A stretch of DNA of 64,000 nt from Sphingomonas sp. FARSPH (GCF_003355005.1 NZ_CP029985.1:3281475-3345474); one strand, 5' to 3'. Numbered from the stretch's first letter, positions 15,292 through 24,071 are shown. The notes: generated by a model from the letters alone, not told the origin. A program made the numbers and translations.

Positions 15292-17247
15292 ATGCTCAGC
15301 TTCTTCCGCCGGATCATCAATTCCAAGGCCGGCGTCATCGTCACCTTCATCGTGCTCGGCGTCATCGCGATCGCCTTTGCGGCGGGCGACGTCACCGGCC
15401 TGCGCGGCGGCAACGGCGGCGGGCTGACCGGCAATTACGTCGTCAAGGTCGGCGGCGAGAAGATCGGCGTCGCCGATCTCGAAAGCCGGATGCAGAGCGA
15501 ATTGCAGGCCGCGCGCCAGCAGCAGCCGACGATGACGATGGCCGACATGATCGCACAGGGCGGATTGCAGGCGGTGCTCGATCGCTCGGTCAACAGCCTG
15601 GCGCTCGACGTATTCGGCCACGACCAGGGCATGGTCGTCTCGAAGCGCGCGGTCGATGGCCAGATCGCGAGCATTCCCGGCCTTCGCGGCCCCAACGGCC
15701 AGTTCGATCCGGCCATCTATCAGCGGTTGCTGCAGCAGCGCCGCCTGACCGATGCGCAGGTGCGCGGCGACATCGCGCGCGACCTGATGGCGCAGCAGCT
15801 GATCCTGCCGACGCAGGGCGCGACGCAGCTGCCGCTGAAGCTCGCGCTCCCTTATGCCAGCCTGCTGCTCGAAAAGCGCGAGGGGCGCATCGGCTTCATC
15901 CCCGCGCAGGCGATGGATACCGGTGCCGCTCCGACCGACGCCGACATCCAGGCCGCCTACCGCCGCGGCATCGCGCGCTACACGGTGCCGCAGCGCCGCG
16001 CGATCCGCTACGCCATCATCACGCCCGATCTGGTGAAGGCGCGTGCCACGCCGACCGAACAGGAGGTCGCGCAGGCCTATGCCCAGCAGAAGCCGCTCTA
16101 CGCCCCGGTGCAGAAGCGCGACATCACCCAGGTCGTCGTGCTCGACCAGGCGGGCGCCAACGCGCTCGCGGCAAAGGTGAAGGGCGGCGCCTCCCTCGCC
16201 GATGCGGCACGTGCCGCCGGCCTGGAGCCGTCGGTGCAAAAGGCGATGACGAAGGATGCGTATCGCGCCGCCACGTCCGCGGCGGTCGCCGACGCGGTGT
16301 TTGGCGCCGCCAAGGGCGCGCTCGTCGGTCCCGTGCGCGGCGCGCTCGGCTGGGTCGTCGCGCGCGTCGACACGATCACCGACGTCCCCGGGAAAACTCT
16401 CGACCAGGCGCGGCCGGAGATCGTCGCGACGCTCGCCAAGCAGAAGCAGCAGCAGGCGCTCGGCGCGATCCACGACGCGCTCGACGATGCCCTGGCGCGC
16501 AACGCCACCTTCGACGAGGCGGTCGCCGACCAGAAACTGGCGGGGCAGCAGACGCAGCCGCTGCTCGCCAACGGCATCAACCCGGATGCGCCGGCCACGC
16601 CCCCCAATCCCGCGATCGCGCCAATCGTCGCTGCCGCCTTCCAGATGCAGGACGGCGATCCCGCCCAGCTCGTGCCGCTGGGTCAGGACGGCGGCTTCGC
16701 GCTCGTCGCGCTCAGCCGCGTCGTGCCCGCGACGCCGCGCCCGCTCGCGCAGGTGCGTAACGCCGTCGTCGCCGACATCCGCGCCGACCGCGCCCGCGCC
16801 GCGGCGCGCAAGCTTGCCGCCGACGTGCTGGCAAAGGTAAACAAGGGCATGCCGCTCGCACAGGCGCTGTCGGCGACGGGTCGTCCGCTGCCCGCGCCGC
16901 AGGCAATCTCCGCGATGCGCGGCCAGATCGCGTCCAATCCGCGCGGCGCGCAGCCGGGCCTCGTGCTGATGTTCAGCATGGTGCCGGGCACCGCCAAACT
17001 GCTGGAAGCGCCCAACGGCGCCGGCTGGCTGATCGTCGATCTCGACCGCGTCACGCCGGGCAACGCCAGTGGCGACGCGCGGCTCGTCGGGGCGACGCGG
17101 CAGGATCTTGGCCGCATCGTCGGGCGCGAATATGTCGACCAGTTCGCGCGCGCCGTGCGGATGCAGGTGGGCGTCAAGACCGACACCGGCGCGCTCGCCC
17201 GGGTCCGTGCGGACCTCAGCGGCGCGACCCCGGCCGCTGGCAACTGA
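15292..17247 (+). CDS. ppiD: membrane-anchored peptidyl-prolyl isomerase/chaperone PpiD
   Basis: A 651-residue inner-membrane protein that helps outer-membrane and periplasmic proteins fold as they leave the Sec channel. It has a short cytoplasmic N-terminus (MLSFFRRIINSKAG), one TM helix (about residues 14-33), a SurA-N-like chaperone region (VGGEKIGVADLESRMQSEL and following) and one parvulin domain (about 268-370, RDITQVVVLD to VVARVDTITDV). A second chaperone half follows. Length matches the PpiD family (about 620-650). trpE begins one base after its stop, so the two genes are co-translated, a gene order I associate with sphingomonads. Confidence 0.9.
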   Translation: MLSFFRRIINSKAGVIVTFIVLGVIAIAFAAGDVTGLRGGNGGGLTGNYVVKVGGEKIGVADLESRMQSELQAARQQQPTMTMADMIAQGGLQAVLDRSVNSLALDVFGHDQGMVVSKRAVDGQIASIPGLRGPNGQFDPAIYQRLLQQRRLTDAQVRGDIARDLMAQQLILPTQGATQLPLKLALPYASLLLEKREGRIGFIPAQAMDTGAAPTDADIQAAYRRGIARYTVPQRRAIRYAIITPDLVKARATPTEQEVAQAYAQQKPLYAPVQKRDITQVVVLDQAGANALAAKVKGGASLADAARAAGLEPSVQKAMTKDAYRAATSAAVADAVFGAAKGALVGPVRGALGWVVARVDTITDVPGKTLDQARPEIVATLAKQKQQQALGAIHDALDDALARNATFDEAVADQKLAGQQTQPLLANGINPDAPATPPNPAIAPIVAAAFQMQDGDPAQLVPLGQDGGFALVALSRVVPATPRPLAQVRNAVVADIRADRARAAARKLAADVLAKVNKGMPLAQALSATGRPLPAPQAISAMRGQIASNPRGAQPGLVLMFSMVPGTAKLLEAPNGAGWLIVDLDRVTPGNASGDARLVGATRQDLGRIVGREYVDQFARAVRMQVGVKTDTGALARVRADLSGATPAAGN

Positions 17248-17248
17248 C

Positions 17249-18739
17249 GTGGACGCGTCGATCGACGCGCTCGCCGCGGGCCGTCCCGCCTTCGTCTGGC
17301 GCCGTCAGGTCGCGGACACCGACACGCCGGTCGCCGCCGCACTCAAGCTGATCGAGCCGGGGCGCGGTGACTATCTGCTCGAATCGGTCGAGGGCGGCGC
17401 GACGCGCGGGCGCTACAGCCTGATCGGCCTTGCGCCCGACCTCGTCTTTCGCGCGCGCGGCGATGCGGCGGAGATCAACCGGAACTGGGCGCACGACCGC
17501 GACGCCTTCGCCCCCGCGGGCCAGCCGACGCTCGACGCGCTGCGCGCGCTCGTTGCCGAATGTCGCGGCGACGTGCCTGCCGATCTTCCCCCCGCGCTCG
17601 CCTGCCTCGTCGGCTATTTCGGCTATGAGACGATCGGCCTCGTCGAGCGGTTGGACACGCCCGCCGCCGATCCGCTCGGCCTGCCCGATATGCTGTTCGT
17701 ACGGCCGACGACGATCCTGGTCTTCGACCGGCTGGCCGACGCGCTCTACCTCGTCGCCCCCGTCTGGCCGGGATCGGGCGATCCGCAGGCGCGCGTCGCC
17801 GATGCACAGGCGCGGCTCGACGACGTCGCCGCGCGGCTCGCCAATACGCCGCTCCCTGCACCCGTCCGCGCCGATGCCGCGGAGCCGGTCTACACGCCCG
17901 CGATCGCGCCCGCCGACTATGAGGCGATGGTACTGCGCGCGCAGGACTATATCCGCGCCGGCGACATCTTCCAGGTCGTGCTGGCGCAGCGTTTCTCCGC
18001 GCCCTTCGCGTTGCCGCCGCTCGAACTCTATCGCAGCCTGCGCCGCATCAACCCCTCGCCCTTCCTCTACCACCTCGACCTGCCCGGCTTCGCGCTCATC
18101 GGGTCGAGCCCGGAGATCCTCGTGCGCGTGCGCGACGGCGCGGTGACGATCCGCCCGATCGCCGGTACGCGCCCGCGCGGCCGCACCGCGGCGGAGGACG
18201 AGGCAAACCGCGCCAGCCTGCTCGCCGATCCGAAAGAGCGCGCCGAGCATCTGATGCTGCTCGACCTCGGCCGCAACGATGTCGGCCGCGCCGCATCACC
18301 CGGCTCGGTGCGCGTCACCGCTAGCTACGGCATCGAATTCTACAGCCACGTGATGCACATCGTGTCGAACGTCGTCGGGACGCTGCATCCCGATCGCGAC
18401 GCGATCGACGCGCTGTTCGCCGGCTTTCCGGCGGGCACTGTCTCGGGCGCGCCAAAAGTGCGCGCCTGCCAGATCATCGCCGAGTTGGAGCCTGAACGTC
18501 GCGGCGCCTATGCGGGTGGCGTCGGCTATTTCTCGCCCGACGGATCGATGGATTCGTGCATCGTGCTGCGCACCGCCGTCGTCAAGGACGGCATGATCCA
18601 CGCACAGGCGGGCGCTGGCGTCGTCGCCGACAGTATCCCCGCCTATGAACAGCGCGAGTGCGAGGCGAAGGCGGGGGCGATCCTGGCGGCCGCGCGCGAC
18701 GCGGTCACCCGCGCCGCCGCACCACAGTTCGGTCAGTAA
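17249..18739 (+). CDS. trpE: anthranilate synthase component I
   Basis: A 496-residue enzyme that makes anthranilate from chorismate with TrpG. The N-terminal Anth_synt_I_N domain carries LLESVEGG (residues 41-48), the LLES element of Trp feedback inhibition. The chorismate-binding domain follows (about 225-480) with GDIFQVVLAQRF, RPIAGTRPRG, DLGRNDVGR and FPAGTVSGAPK. Translation starts at GTG 17249, one base past the ppiD stop. No leader peptide with tandem Trp codons is present. Its partner genes trpGDC lie 580 bases downstream, separated by an opposite-strand gene. Confidence 0.96.
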   Translation: MDASIDALAAGRPAFVWRRQVADTDTPVAAALKLIEPGRGDYLLESVEGGATRGRYSLIGLAPDLVFRARGDAAEINRNWAHDRDAFAPAGQPTLDALRALVAECRGDVPADLPPALACLVGYFGYETIGLVERLDTPAADPLGLPDMLFVRPTTILVFDRLADALYLVAPVWPGSGDPQARVADAQARLDDVAARLANTPLPAPVRADAAEPVYTPAIAPADYEAMVLRAQDYIRAGDIFQVVLAQRFSAPFALPPLELYRSLRRINPSPFLYHLDLPGFALIGSSPEILVRVRDGAVTIRPIAGTRPRGRTAAEDEANRASLLADPKERAEHLMLLDLGRNDVGRAASPGSVRVTASYGIEFYSHVMHIVSNVVGTLHPDRDAIDALFAGFPAGTVSGAPKVRACQIIAELEPERRGAYAGGVGYFSPDGSMDSCIVLRTAVVKDGMIHAQAGAGVVADSIPAYEQRECEAKAGAILAAARDAVTRAAAPQFGQ

Positions 18740-18743
18740 AAGC

Positions 18744-19175
18744 TCAGGGCACCTGTGCCGCGGCGTCGCGCTTGGCGCGCTCCTCGGCGGCCCACTGGCG
18801 GTTTGCGGCCAGCGCGCAGCCGCTCTGCCCGCCCGTGCCGACCGGGGAACAGGTATCGGGCAGGCCGCCGGCGACGCGGCCGACCTGGTCCATCGTCTGC
18901 GTGCGGTTGACCCAGCTCTGGTTCTGCGCCGGGATCGGCCCGCTGTCGCGGAACTGCTTGGGAATGCGATACGGCTGGTCGAGCGTCGAGCAGACGACGA
19001 TCTCGGTGCTGCTGCTCTGCGGACATTTCTCGCCGCGGGTCAGCGTGACGCTGCGCACGCGTTGCGGCGGCTGCCCGCTCTGCGCCTGCTCCGCCGATCC
19101 CGGCGATCCGGCGATCTGCGCCGATAGCGCGGCGGGAAGGCCGATCAACGCGGCAACGAGAAGGGGACGCAACAT
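18744..19175 (-). CDS. small secreted protein of unknown function
   Basis: A 143-residue exported protein. ATG 19175 follows a good Shine-Dalgarno (AAGGAGATACCCCG). It has a signal peptide (residues 1-19, cleaved after LSA), then four Cys (about residues 51, 62, 109 and 120) that could form two disulphides. EIVVCSTLDQPYRIPK is the most distinctive stretch; similar VVC-YRIP proteins occur as hypotheticals in sphingomonads. It lies antisense to the trp genes with only 4 bases to the trpE stop. No function can be given. Confidence 0.75.
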   Translation of the reverse strand: MLRPLLVAALIGLPAALSAQIAGSPGSAEQAQSGQPPQRVRSVTLTRGEKCPQSSSTEIVVCSTLDQPYRIPKQFRDSGPIPAQNQSWVNRTQTMDQVGRVAGGLPDTCSPVGTGGQSGCALAANRQWAAEERAKRDAAAQVP

Positions 19176-19232
19176 CGGGGTATCTCCTTTGGCCGAATCA
19201 ACGATCGAGGCCTGATCCGGCTCCCCTATCGC

Positions 19233-19325
19233 ATGGACGATTTAGGCATGGCGAGATTGCCGGTGGATGACCGGCGGGTAACAGCCGTTGCGCGGGTCGG
19301 GCGTTGCGCTATGGCGCTGCGATGA
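19233..19325 (+). other. possible 30-codon upstream ORF coupled to trpG
   Basis: ATG 19233 opens 30 codons (MDDLGMARLPVDDRRV..., ending RCAMALR) whose TGA overlaps the trpG ATG in an ATGA arrangement. It has no Trp codon, so it is not a classical attenuator leader, and no strong Shine-Dalgarno precedes it. It may be chance or a coupling ORF. Confidence 0.25.
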
Positions 19326-19909
19326 TCCTCGTCGTCGACAATTATGACAGCTTCACCTGGAATCTCGTCCATTACCTGATGGAGCTTGGCGCGAAGGTGG
19401 AGGTCGTGCGCAACGATGCGATCTCAGCCGGCCAAGCGCTGTCGTCGGGAGCGGAAGCGTTCCTGATCTCGCCCGGCCCGTGCACCCCGAACGAGGCGGG
19501 CGTCAGCCTCGACCTCGTCGCCGCCGCTGCCGACGCGGGGCGGCCCCTGCTCGGCGTATGCCTGGGGCATCAGGCGATCGGCCAGCATTTCGGCGGCCGG
19601 GTCGAGCGCGGCGGGCTGATGCACGGCAAGACCTCCCCCGTGCATCACGACGGCACCGGCCTGTTCGAGGGCCTGCCCTCGCCCGTCACCGCGACACGCT
19701 ATCACAGCCTGATCGTCAACGACGTGCCCGCGCCGCTGATCGTCAACGCACGCGCCGACGACGGCAACGTCATGGGCTTCCGCCACGAAAGCCTGCCGAT
19801 CCACGGCGTCCAGTTCCATCCCGAAAGCATCGCGACCGAGCACGGCCATGCGATGCTCGCCAATTTCCTGCGTGCCGCGGGCATCGCCGTGAAGGCGGGC
19901 GCGGCGTGA
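19322..19909 (+). CDS. trpG: anthranilate/aminodeoxychorismate synthase component II (glutamine amidotransferase)
   Basis: A 195-residue class I glutamine amidotransferase that feeds ammonia to TrpE, and possibly also to PabB. The start ILVVDNYDSFTWN, the oxyanion SPGPCTPNEAG, the nucleophile motif LLGVCLGHQAIG (Cys about residue 80) and the His/Glu pair GVQFHPESI are all present. I used ATG 19322 because MILVVDNYDSF is the universal N-terminus. It is coupled to trpD by a GTGA overlap and heads the trpGDC-moaC-moeA run. Confidence 0.96.
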   Translation: MILVVDNYDSFTWNLVHYLMELGAKVEVVRNDAISAGQALSSGAEAFLISPGPCTPNEAGVSLDLVAAAADAGRPLLGVCLGHQAIGQHFGGRVERGGLMHGKTSPVHHDGTGLFEGLPSPVTATRYHSLIVNDVPAPLIVNARADDGNVMGFRHESLPIHGVQFHPESIATEHGHAMLANFLRAAGIAVKAGAA

Positions 19910-20901
19910 CGACCTTCACCCCTCTCCCCGATCCGTCGACCCCGCTGTCGCGCGAAAGCGCGCGGGCCGCGTTCGCCGACATCCTCGACGCGCGCGCGTC
20001 GGAGGAGGACATCGGCGCCTTCCTGCTCGCCCTGTCCGACCGCGAGGAGACCAGCCTCGAAATCGCGGAGGCCGCGCGCGCGCTGCGCGAGCGGATGATC
20101 CCGATCGATGCGCCCGCCGGCGCGATCGACGTGTGCGGCACCGGCGGCGACGGACACCATACGCTCAACGTCTCGACCGCGGTCGCGCTCGTCGTCGCGG
20201 CATGCGGCGTCCCCGTGGCGAAACACGGCAACCGCGCCGCCTCGTCCAAGGCCGGAGCGGCGGATACGCTGGAGGCGCTCGGCCTCGACCTCGATATCGC
20301 GGGGGCGACGGCGGAAGGCAGCCTCGCCGACCTCGGCATCGCGTTCCTCTTTGCGGCCAACCACCATCCCGCGATGAAGCGGATCACGCCGATCCGCCAC
20401 CGCATCGGCAAGCGCACGATCTTCAACCTGATGGGCCCGCTCGCCAACCCCGCGCGCGTCACGCGCCAACTGCTCGGCATCGCCCGCCCCGATTATGCCG
20501 GCCTTTATGCGGAGGCGCTGGCGCAGCTCGGCACCGAAGCCGCGGCGGTGATTTCGGGCGAGGAGGGCCTCGACGAGCTGTCAACCGCCGGACCCAGCCT
20601 GGCCGTCACGATCGGCACCGTCGCGCTGCCCGCGCGGATCGTGCCCGAGGATGCGGGCCTCGCCCGCCACTCGCTCGCCGCGCTGCGCGGCGGCGACCCG
20701 GCCTATAACGCCGACGCCCTGCGCCGCCTCCTCGCCGGGGAGGCCGGCGCCTATCGCGACGCCGTCCTGCTCAATGCCGCCGCGGCGCTCGTCGTCGCCG
20801 GCGCCGTCTCCACCCTCACCGATGGCGCGCGCGATGCCGCCCGCGTCCTCGACGACGGCAGCGCGGGCGCGCTGCTCGACCGCTGGATCGCCTACCGATG
20901 A
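19906..20901 (+). CDS. trpD: anthranilate phosphoribosyltransferase
   Basis: A 331-residue enzyme transferring phosphoribosyl from PRPP to anthranilate. It shows the glycine-rich VCGTGGDG loop (about residues 73-80), NVSTAVALVVAACGVPVAKHGNR, the KHGNRAASS-AGAAD segment and MGPLANPA. The start is GTG 19906, overlapping the trpG stop as GTGA. The trpC ATG overlaps its own stop (ATGA). Length and motifs are normal. Confidence 0.96.
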   Translation: MTTFTPLPDPSTPLSRESARAAFADILDARASEEDIGAFLLALSDREETSLEIAEAARALRERMIPIDAPAGAIDVCGTGGDGHHTLNVSTAVALVVAACGVPVAKHGNRAASSKAGAADTLEALGLDLDIAGATAEGSLADLGIAFLFAANHHPAMKRITPIRHRIGKRTIFNLMGPLANPARVTRQLLGIARPDYAGLYAEALAQLGTEAAAVISGEEGLDELSTAGPSLAVTIGTVALPARIVPEDAGLARHSLAALRGGDPAYNADALRRLLAGEAGAYRDAVLLNAAAALVVAGAVSTLTDGARDAARVLDDGSAGALLDRWIAYR

Positions 20902-21676
20902 CCACCATCCTCTCCCGCATCGTCGAAACCAAGCGCGCGGAAGTCGCCGCGCGCAAGGCGACGACAAGTCTCGCCGATCTCGAGGCGCGCATCGCCACCG
21001 TCACCAAGCCGCGCGGTTTCCGCGCCGCGCTCGACGCGAAGCAGGGCCATGCGCTCATCACCGAGATCAAGAAGGCGAGCCCGTCGAAGGGCCTGATCCG
21101 CGCGGACTTCGACCCACCCACGCACGCGCGCGCCTATCAGGCGGGGGGGCGGCCTGCCTGTCGGTGCTGACCGACGAGCAATGGTTCCGCGGCTGCGACG
21201 ACGACCTCGTCGCCGCGCGCGCCGCATGCAGCCTGCCCGTGATCCGCAAGGACTTCATGGTCGACCCGTGGCAGGCGACCGAATCGCGCGCGATCGGCGC
21301 CGACGCGATCCTCATCATCGTTTCCGCGCTCGACGACGGCCAGATGGCGGAGATCGAGGCGAGCGCGCTGGACTGCGGCATGGATGTGCTGGTCGAGGTG
21401 CACGACGCCGCCGAATTCGACCGCGCGCTGCGCCTGAAATCGCGGCTGATCGGCGTGAACAACCGCAACCTGCACGATTTCAGCGTCGATTTCCGCCGCA
21501 CCTATGCGCTCGTCGACAAGGCGCCGCCGGGCTGCACCTTCGTCGCGGAAAGCGGCCTGTCGAGCCGCGCCGACCTCGATGCGCTCGCCGAACACGGCGT
21601 CCATTGTTTCCTGATCGGCGAATCGCTGATGCGCCAGCCCGACCTGACCGCCGCGACGCGCGCGCTGGTCGGGTGA
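20898..21676 (+). pseudogene. trpC: indole-3-glycerol phosphate synthase, frameshifted at a G7 tract
   Basis: Two adjacent frames together make a complete TrpC. Residues 1-85 (20898 onward: MTTILSRIVETKRAEVAAR, ALITEIKKASPSKGLI) end in the wrong frame at the seven-G run 21143-21149, and an early stop follows at 21168-21170. The rest of TrpC (AACLSVLTDEQWF, LPVIRKDFMVDPWQ, GVNNRNLHDF, VAESGL) continues in the -1 frame to 21676. One extra G would restore AYQAGGAACLSVLTDE, the family consensus. Both halves are otherwise undamaged and the flanking genes stay overlapped (ATGA with trpD, GTGA with moaC). A homopolymer sequencing error or very recent indel is therefore most likely. Real loss would mean tryptophan auxotrophy. 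Confidence 0.9.
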
Positions 21677-22143
21677 GCAATCTCACGCATATCGACGCGG
21701 ACGGCGCGGCGCGTATGGTCGACGTCGCCGGCAAGTCGGTTACGTCGCGCGAGGCGACGGCGACCGGACACATCGCCATCGCCGCCGATGCGCTCGCCGC
21801 GATCCGCGACGGCGCGACGAAGAAGGGCGACGTGCTCGCCGTCGCGCGTATCGCCGGCATCATGGCCGCGAAGAAGACCGCGGACCTTATCCCGCTCTGC
21901 CACCCCCTGCCGCTCACCCGCGTCACGCTCGACCTCGCAATCGATGCGGACGGCATCACCGCCACCGCGACCGCCGCGACGGAGGGCAAGACCGGCGTCG
22001 AGATGGAGGCGCTTACCGCCGCCTCGGTCGCACTGCTGACGATCTACGACATGGCGAAGGCGCTCGACCGCGGCATGACGATCACCGGCCTGCGCCTGCT
22101 CGCCAAATCGGGCGGCGCGTCCGGCGACTGGCAGGCGGCGTGA
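21673..22143 (+). CDS. moaC: cyclic pyranopterin monophosphate synthase
   Basis: A 156-residue molybdenum-cofactor enzyme converting the MoaA product to cyclic pyranopterin monophosphate. The N-terminal MVDVAGKSVTSREATATG, the substrate loop LIPLCHPLPLT and MEALTAASVALLTIYDM-KA are diagnostic. Translation starts at GTG 21673 inside the trpC stop (GTGA) and is coupled to moeA by the same arrangement. Its placement behind trpC puts molybdopterin synthesis under the trpGDC transcript. Confidence 0.96.
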   Translation: MSNLTHIDADGAARMVDVAGKSVTSREATATGHIAIAADALAAIRDGATKKGDVLAVARIAGIMAAKKTADLIPLCHPLPLTRVTLDLAIDADGITATATAATEGKTGVEMEALTAASVALLTIYDMAKALDRGMTITGLRLLAKSGGASGDWQAA

Positions 22144-23321
22144 GCCTGCTGCCGATCGCAGAGGCGCAGGCGCGGCTGTTCGCGCTGGCGGCGCCGGTCG
22201 CGATCGAAGAAATGCCGCTCCTCGCTGCGCACGGCCGCTGGGCGGCGCGGGACGTCGTCGCGCGACGGACACAGCCCGCGCACGACCTGTCGGCGATGGA
22301 CGGTTATGCGATCCGCTTCGCCGACCTGCCCGGTCCCTGGGCGCTGGTCGGCGAGAGCGCGGCGGGGCGCCCCTTTGCGGGATCGATCGGCCCCGGCGAG
22401 ACGGCACGCATCTTCACCGGCGCCGACGTGCCCGATGGCGCGGACACGGTGATGGTGCAGGAAGAGGTCGACGCCACCGGCACGCACATCCGCCTCGTCG
22501 GCGAAGGGCCGCTTGCGCGGGGCCGCAACGTCCGCCGGCGCGGGCTGGATTTTACCGCGGGCGATCGGCTGATCCCCGCCGGCGCGCGCATCACGCCCGC
22601 ACGCCTCGCCGTCGCGGCGACCGGCGGCGTCGGGACGATCCCCACCCGCCGCCGCATCCGCGTCGCGCTCTGCGCCACCGGCGACGAGCTCATCGCCCCC
22701 GGCGCGACCGCCGACCCGCGCGCGCTGCCCGAATCGAACCGGGTCATGCTCGCCGCGATGCTCGCCGACCTGCCCGTCGACATCGTCGATCTCGGCATCC
22801 TGCCCGACGATCTCGCGACGTTGCGCGACGCCTTTGCGGCGGTATCGGCCGACCTTCTCGTCACCACCGGCGGCGCGTCGGTCGGCGACCACGACCTCGT
22901 CCGTCCCGCGATCGAGGCGGCGGGCGGGCGCATCGATTTCTGGCGGATCGCGCTTCGGCCCGGCAAGCCGATGATGGCCGGCCGCCTGGGGGGCACCATG
23001 CTGCTCGGCCTGCCCGGCAATCCCGTCTCCGCCTTCGTCACCGCGATACTGTTCGTCCGCCCGCTGATCGCGCATCTCGCCGGCGCCGCCGAGCCGCTGC
23101 CGCGCGAGACGACCGTATTGCTGGGCGAGGACCTGCCAGCCAACAACGCGCGCACCGACTATCTGCGCGCCGAATTGCGCGACGGACGCGCCTATGCCTC
23201 GACGATCCAGGACAGTTCGATGCTGCTCACGCTCGCCCGATCGCACTGCATGATCGTCCGCCCCGCCCACGCGCCGCCGGCATCCGCCGGCGACTCGGCG
23301 CAGATCCTGATGATCGCTTGA
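22140..23321 (+). CDS. moeA: molybdopterin molybdenumtransferase
   Basis: A 393-residue enzyme inserting molybdate into adenylylated molybdopterin. Visible landmarks are LSAMDGYAIR (about residues 50-59), the MoCF-binding domain with TTGGASVGDHD and the LPGNPVSAFV signature, and a C-terminal beta domain. The start is GTG 22140, overlapping the moaC stop. The 3' end carries the lexA -35 element (CTTGAC at 23317-23322 straddles its stop), so lexA has its own promoter inside this gene. Confidence 0.95.
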   Translation: MSLLPIAEAQARLFALAAPVAIEEMPLLAAHGRWAARDVVARRTQPAHDLSAMDGYAIRFADLPGPWALVGESAAGRPFAGSIGPGETARIFTGADVPDGADTVMVQEEVDATGTHIRLVGEGPLARGRNVRRRGLDFTAGDRLIPAGARITPARLAVAATGGVGTIPTRRRIRVALCATGDELIAPGATADPRALPESNRVMLAAMLADLPVDIVDLGILPDDLATLRDAFAAVSADLLVTTGGASVGDHDLVRPAIEAAGGRIDFWRIALRPGKPMMAGRLGGTMLLGLPGNPVSAFVTAILFVRPLIAHLAGAAEPLPRETTVLLGEDLPANNARTDYLRAELRDGRAYASTIQDSSMLLTLARSHCMIVRPAHAPPASAGDSAQILMIA

Positions 23322-23345
23322 CGGCAAGCGGAACGTTCCCTAGAA
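23317..23345 (+). promoter_or_regulatory. lexA promoter
   Basis: CTTGAC (23317-23322), a 17-base spacer and CTAGAA (23340-23345) form a strong match to the alphaproteobacterial consensus CTTGAC-N17-CTATAT. The -10 is flanked by the LexA operator repeats. It lies 33 bases upstream of the lexA ATG. Confidence 0.65.
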
Positions 23346-23360
23346 GTTCCACGTCTGTTC
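23335..23360 (+). promoter_or_regulatory. tandem LexA operator: three GTTC repeats 11 bp apart
   Basis: GTTC occurs at 23335-23338, 23346-23349 and 23357-23360, separated by exactly seven bases each time. This makes two overlapping copies of the alphaproteobacterial SOS box GTTC-N7-GTTC. They surround and follow the -10 element of lexA, so LexA binding should block its own transcription (autoregulation). Confidence 0.85.
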
Positions 23361-23378
23361 TGACGGGAAGGACCGCCC

Positions 23379-24071
23379 ATGCTCACGCGCAAGCAGCACG
23401 AGCTCGTCTGCTTCATCAACGATCGGCTGGAGGAGACTGGCATCTCCCCCTCGTTCGAGGAGATGAAGGAGGCGCTCGACCTCAAGTCCAAATCCGGCGT
23501 GCATCGCCTGATCAGCGCGCTCGAGGAGCGGCATTTCATCCGCCGTCTGCCCAACCGCGCCCGCGCGCTCGAGGTGTTGCGGATGCCGGAACGCTCGGAA
23601 AAGAAGCCCGCCACCGCCGCGCCGGTTGCGGAAACGCCCGCCGCGCCCGCGCGCGGCAACGTCCGCCCCGCCCCGTCGCCCGCCAACGACGTCGTCGAGA
23701 TTCCGCTGCACGGCCGCATCGCCGCCGGCGTGCCGATCGAGGCGTTCGAGGGCAGCTCGATGCTCGCGGTGCCCGCCGCGCTGCTCGGCTCGGGCGAACA
23801 TTATGCGCTGGAAGTGTCGGGCGATTCGATGGTCGAGGCGGGCATTCTCGACGGTGACTATGCGCTAATCCGCCGCACGGAGACGGCGCGGGACGGCGAG
23901 ATCGTCGTCGCGCTGATCGAGGAGAGCGAGGCGACGCTCAAATATTTCCGCCGCGAAGGCGCGATGATCCGCCTCGATCCCGCGAACCGCGCCTATGAGC
24001 CGCAGCGCTACCGGCCGGACATCGTGCGCGTGCAGGGCAAATTGTCGGGCATCCTACGCCGCTACGACTGA
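23379..24071 (+). CDS. lexA: LexA repressor, SOS regulator
   Basis: A 230-residue repressor and autoprotease. It has an N-terminal winged helix (MLTRKQHELVCFINDRL, SGVHRLISALEER), a long Ala/Pro linker (about residues 72-105), and an S24 peptidase domain with the cleavage site AAGVPIEA, the nucleophile Ser in GDSMVEAGI (about residue 149) and the Lys in ATLKYF (about 187). ATG 23379 follows GGGAAGGA. RecA filaments would trigger self-cleavage at the Ala-Gly bond. Three upstream GTTC repeats show autoregulation. The 3' end overlaps convergent comEC by 10 bases. Confidence 0.96.
   Translation: MLTRKQHELVCFINDRLEETGISPSFEEMKEALDLKSKSGVHRLISALEERHFIRRLPNRARALEVLRMPERSEKKPATAAPVAETPAAPARGNVRPAPSPANDVVEIPLHGRIAAGVPIEAFEGSSMLAVPAALLGSGEHYALEVSGDSMVEAGILDGDYALIRRTETARDGEIVVALIEESEATLKYFRREGAMIRLDPANRAYEPQRYRPDIVRVQGKLSGILRRYD

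Noticed and set aside
19233..19325. Trp attenuator leader peptide for trpG
   Set aside because: The ORF has no Trp codons and there is no terminator/antiterminator pair in 19176-19321.
21143..21170. Programmed -1 frameshifting as the main explanation for split trpC
   Set aside because: The heptamer phase fits, but TrpC is a single-product enzyme with no known need for frameshifting, no downstream pseudoknot is obvious, and homopolymer error is simpler. Kept only as an alternative.
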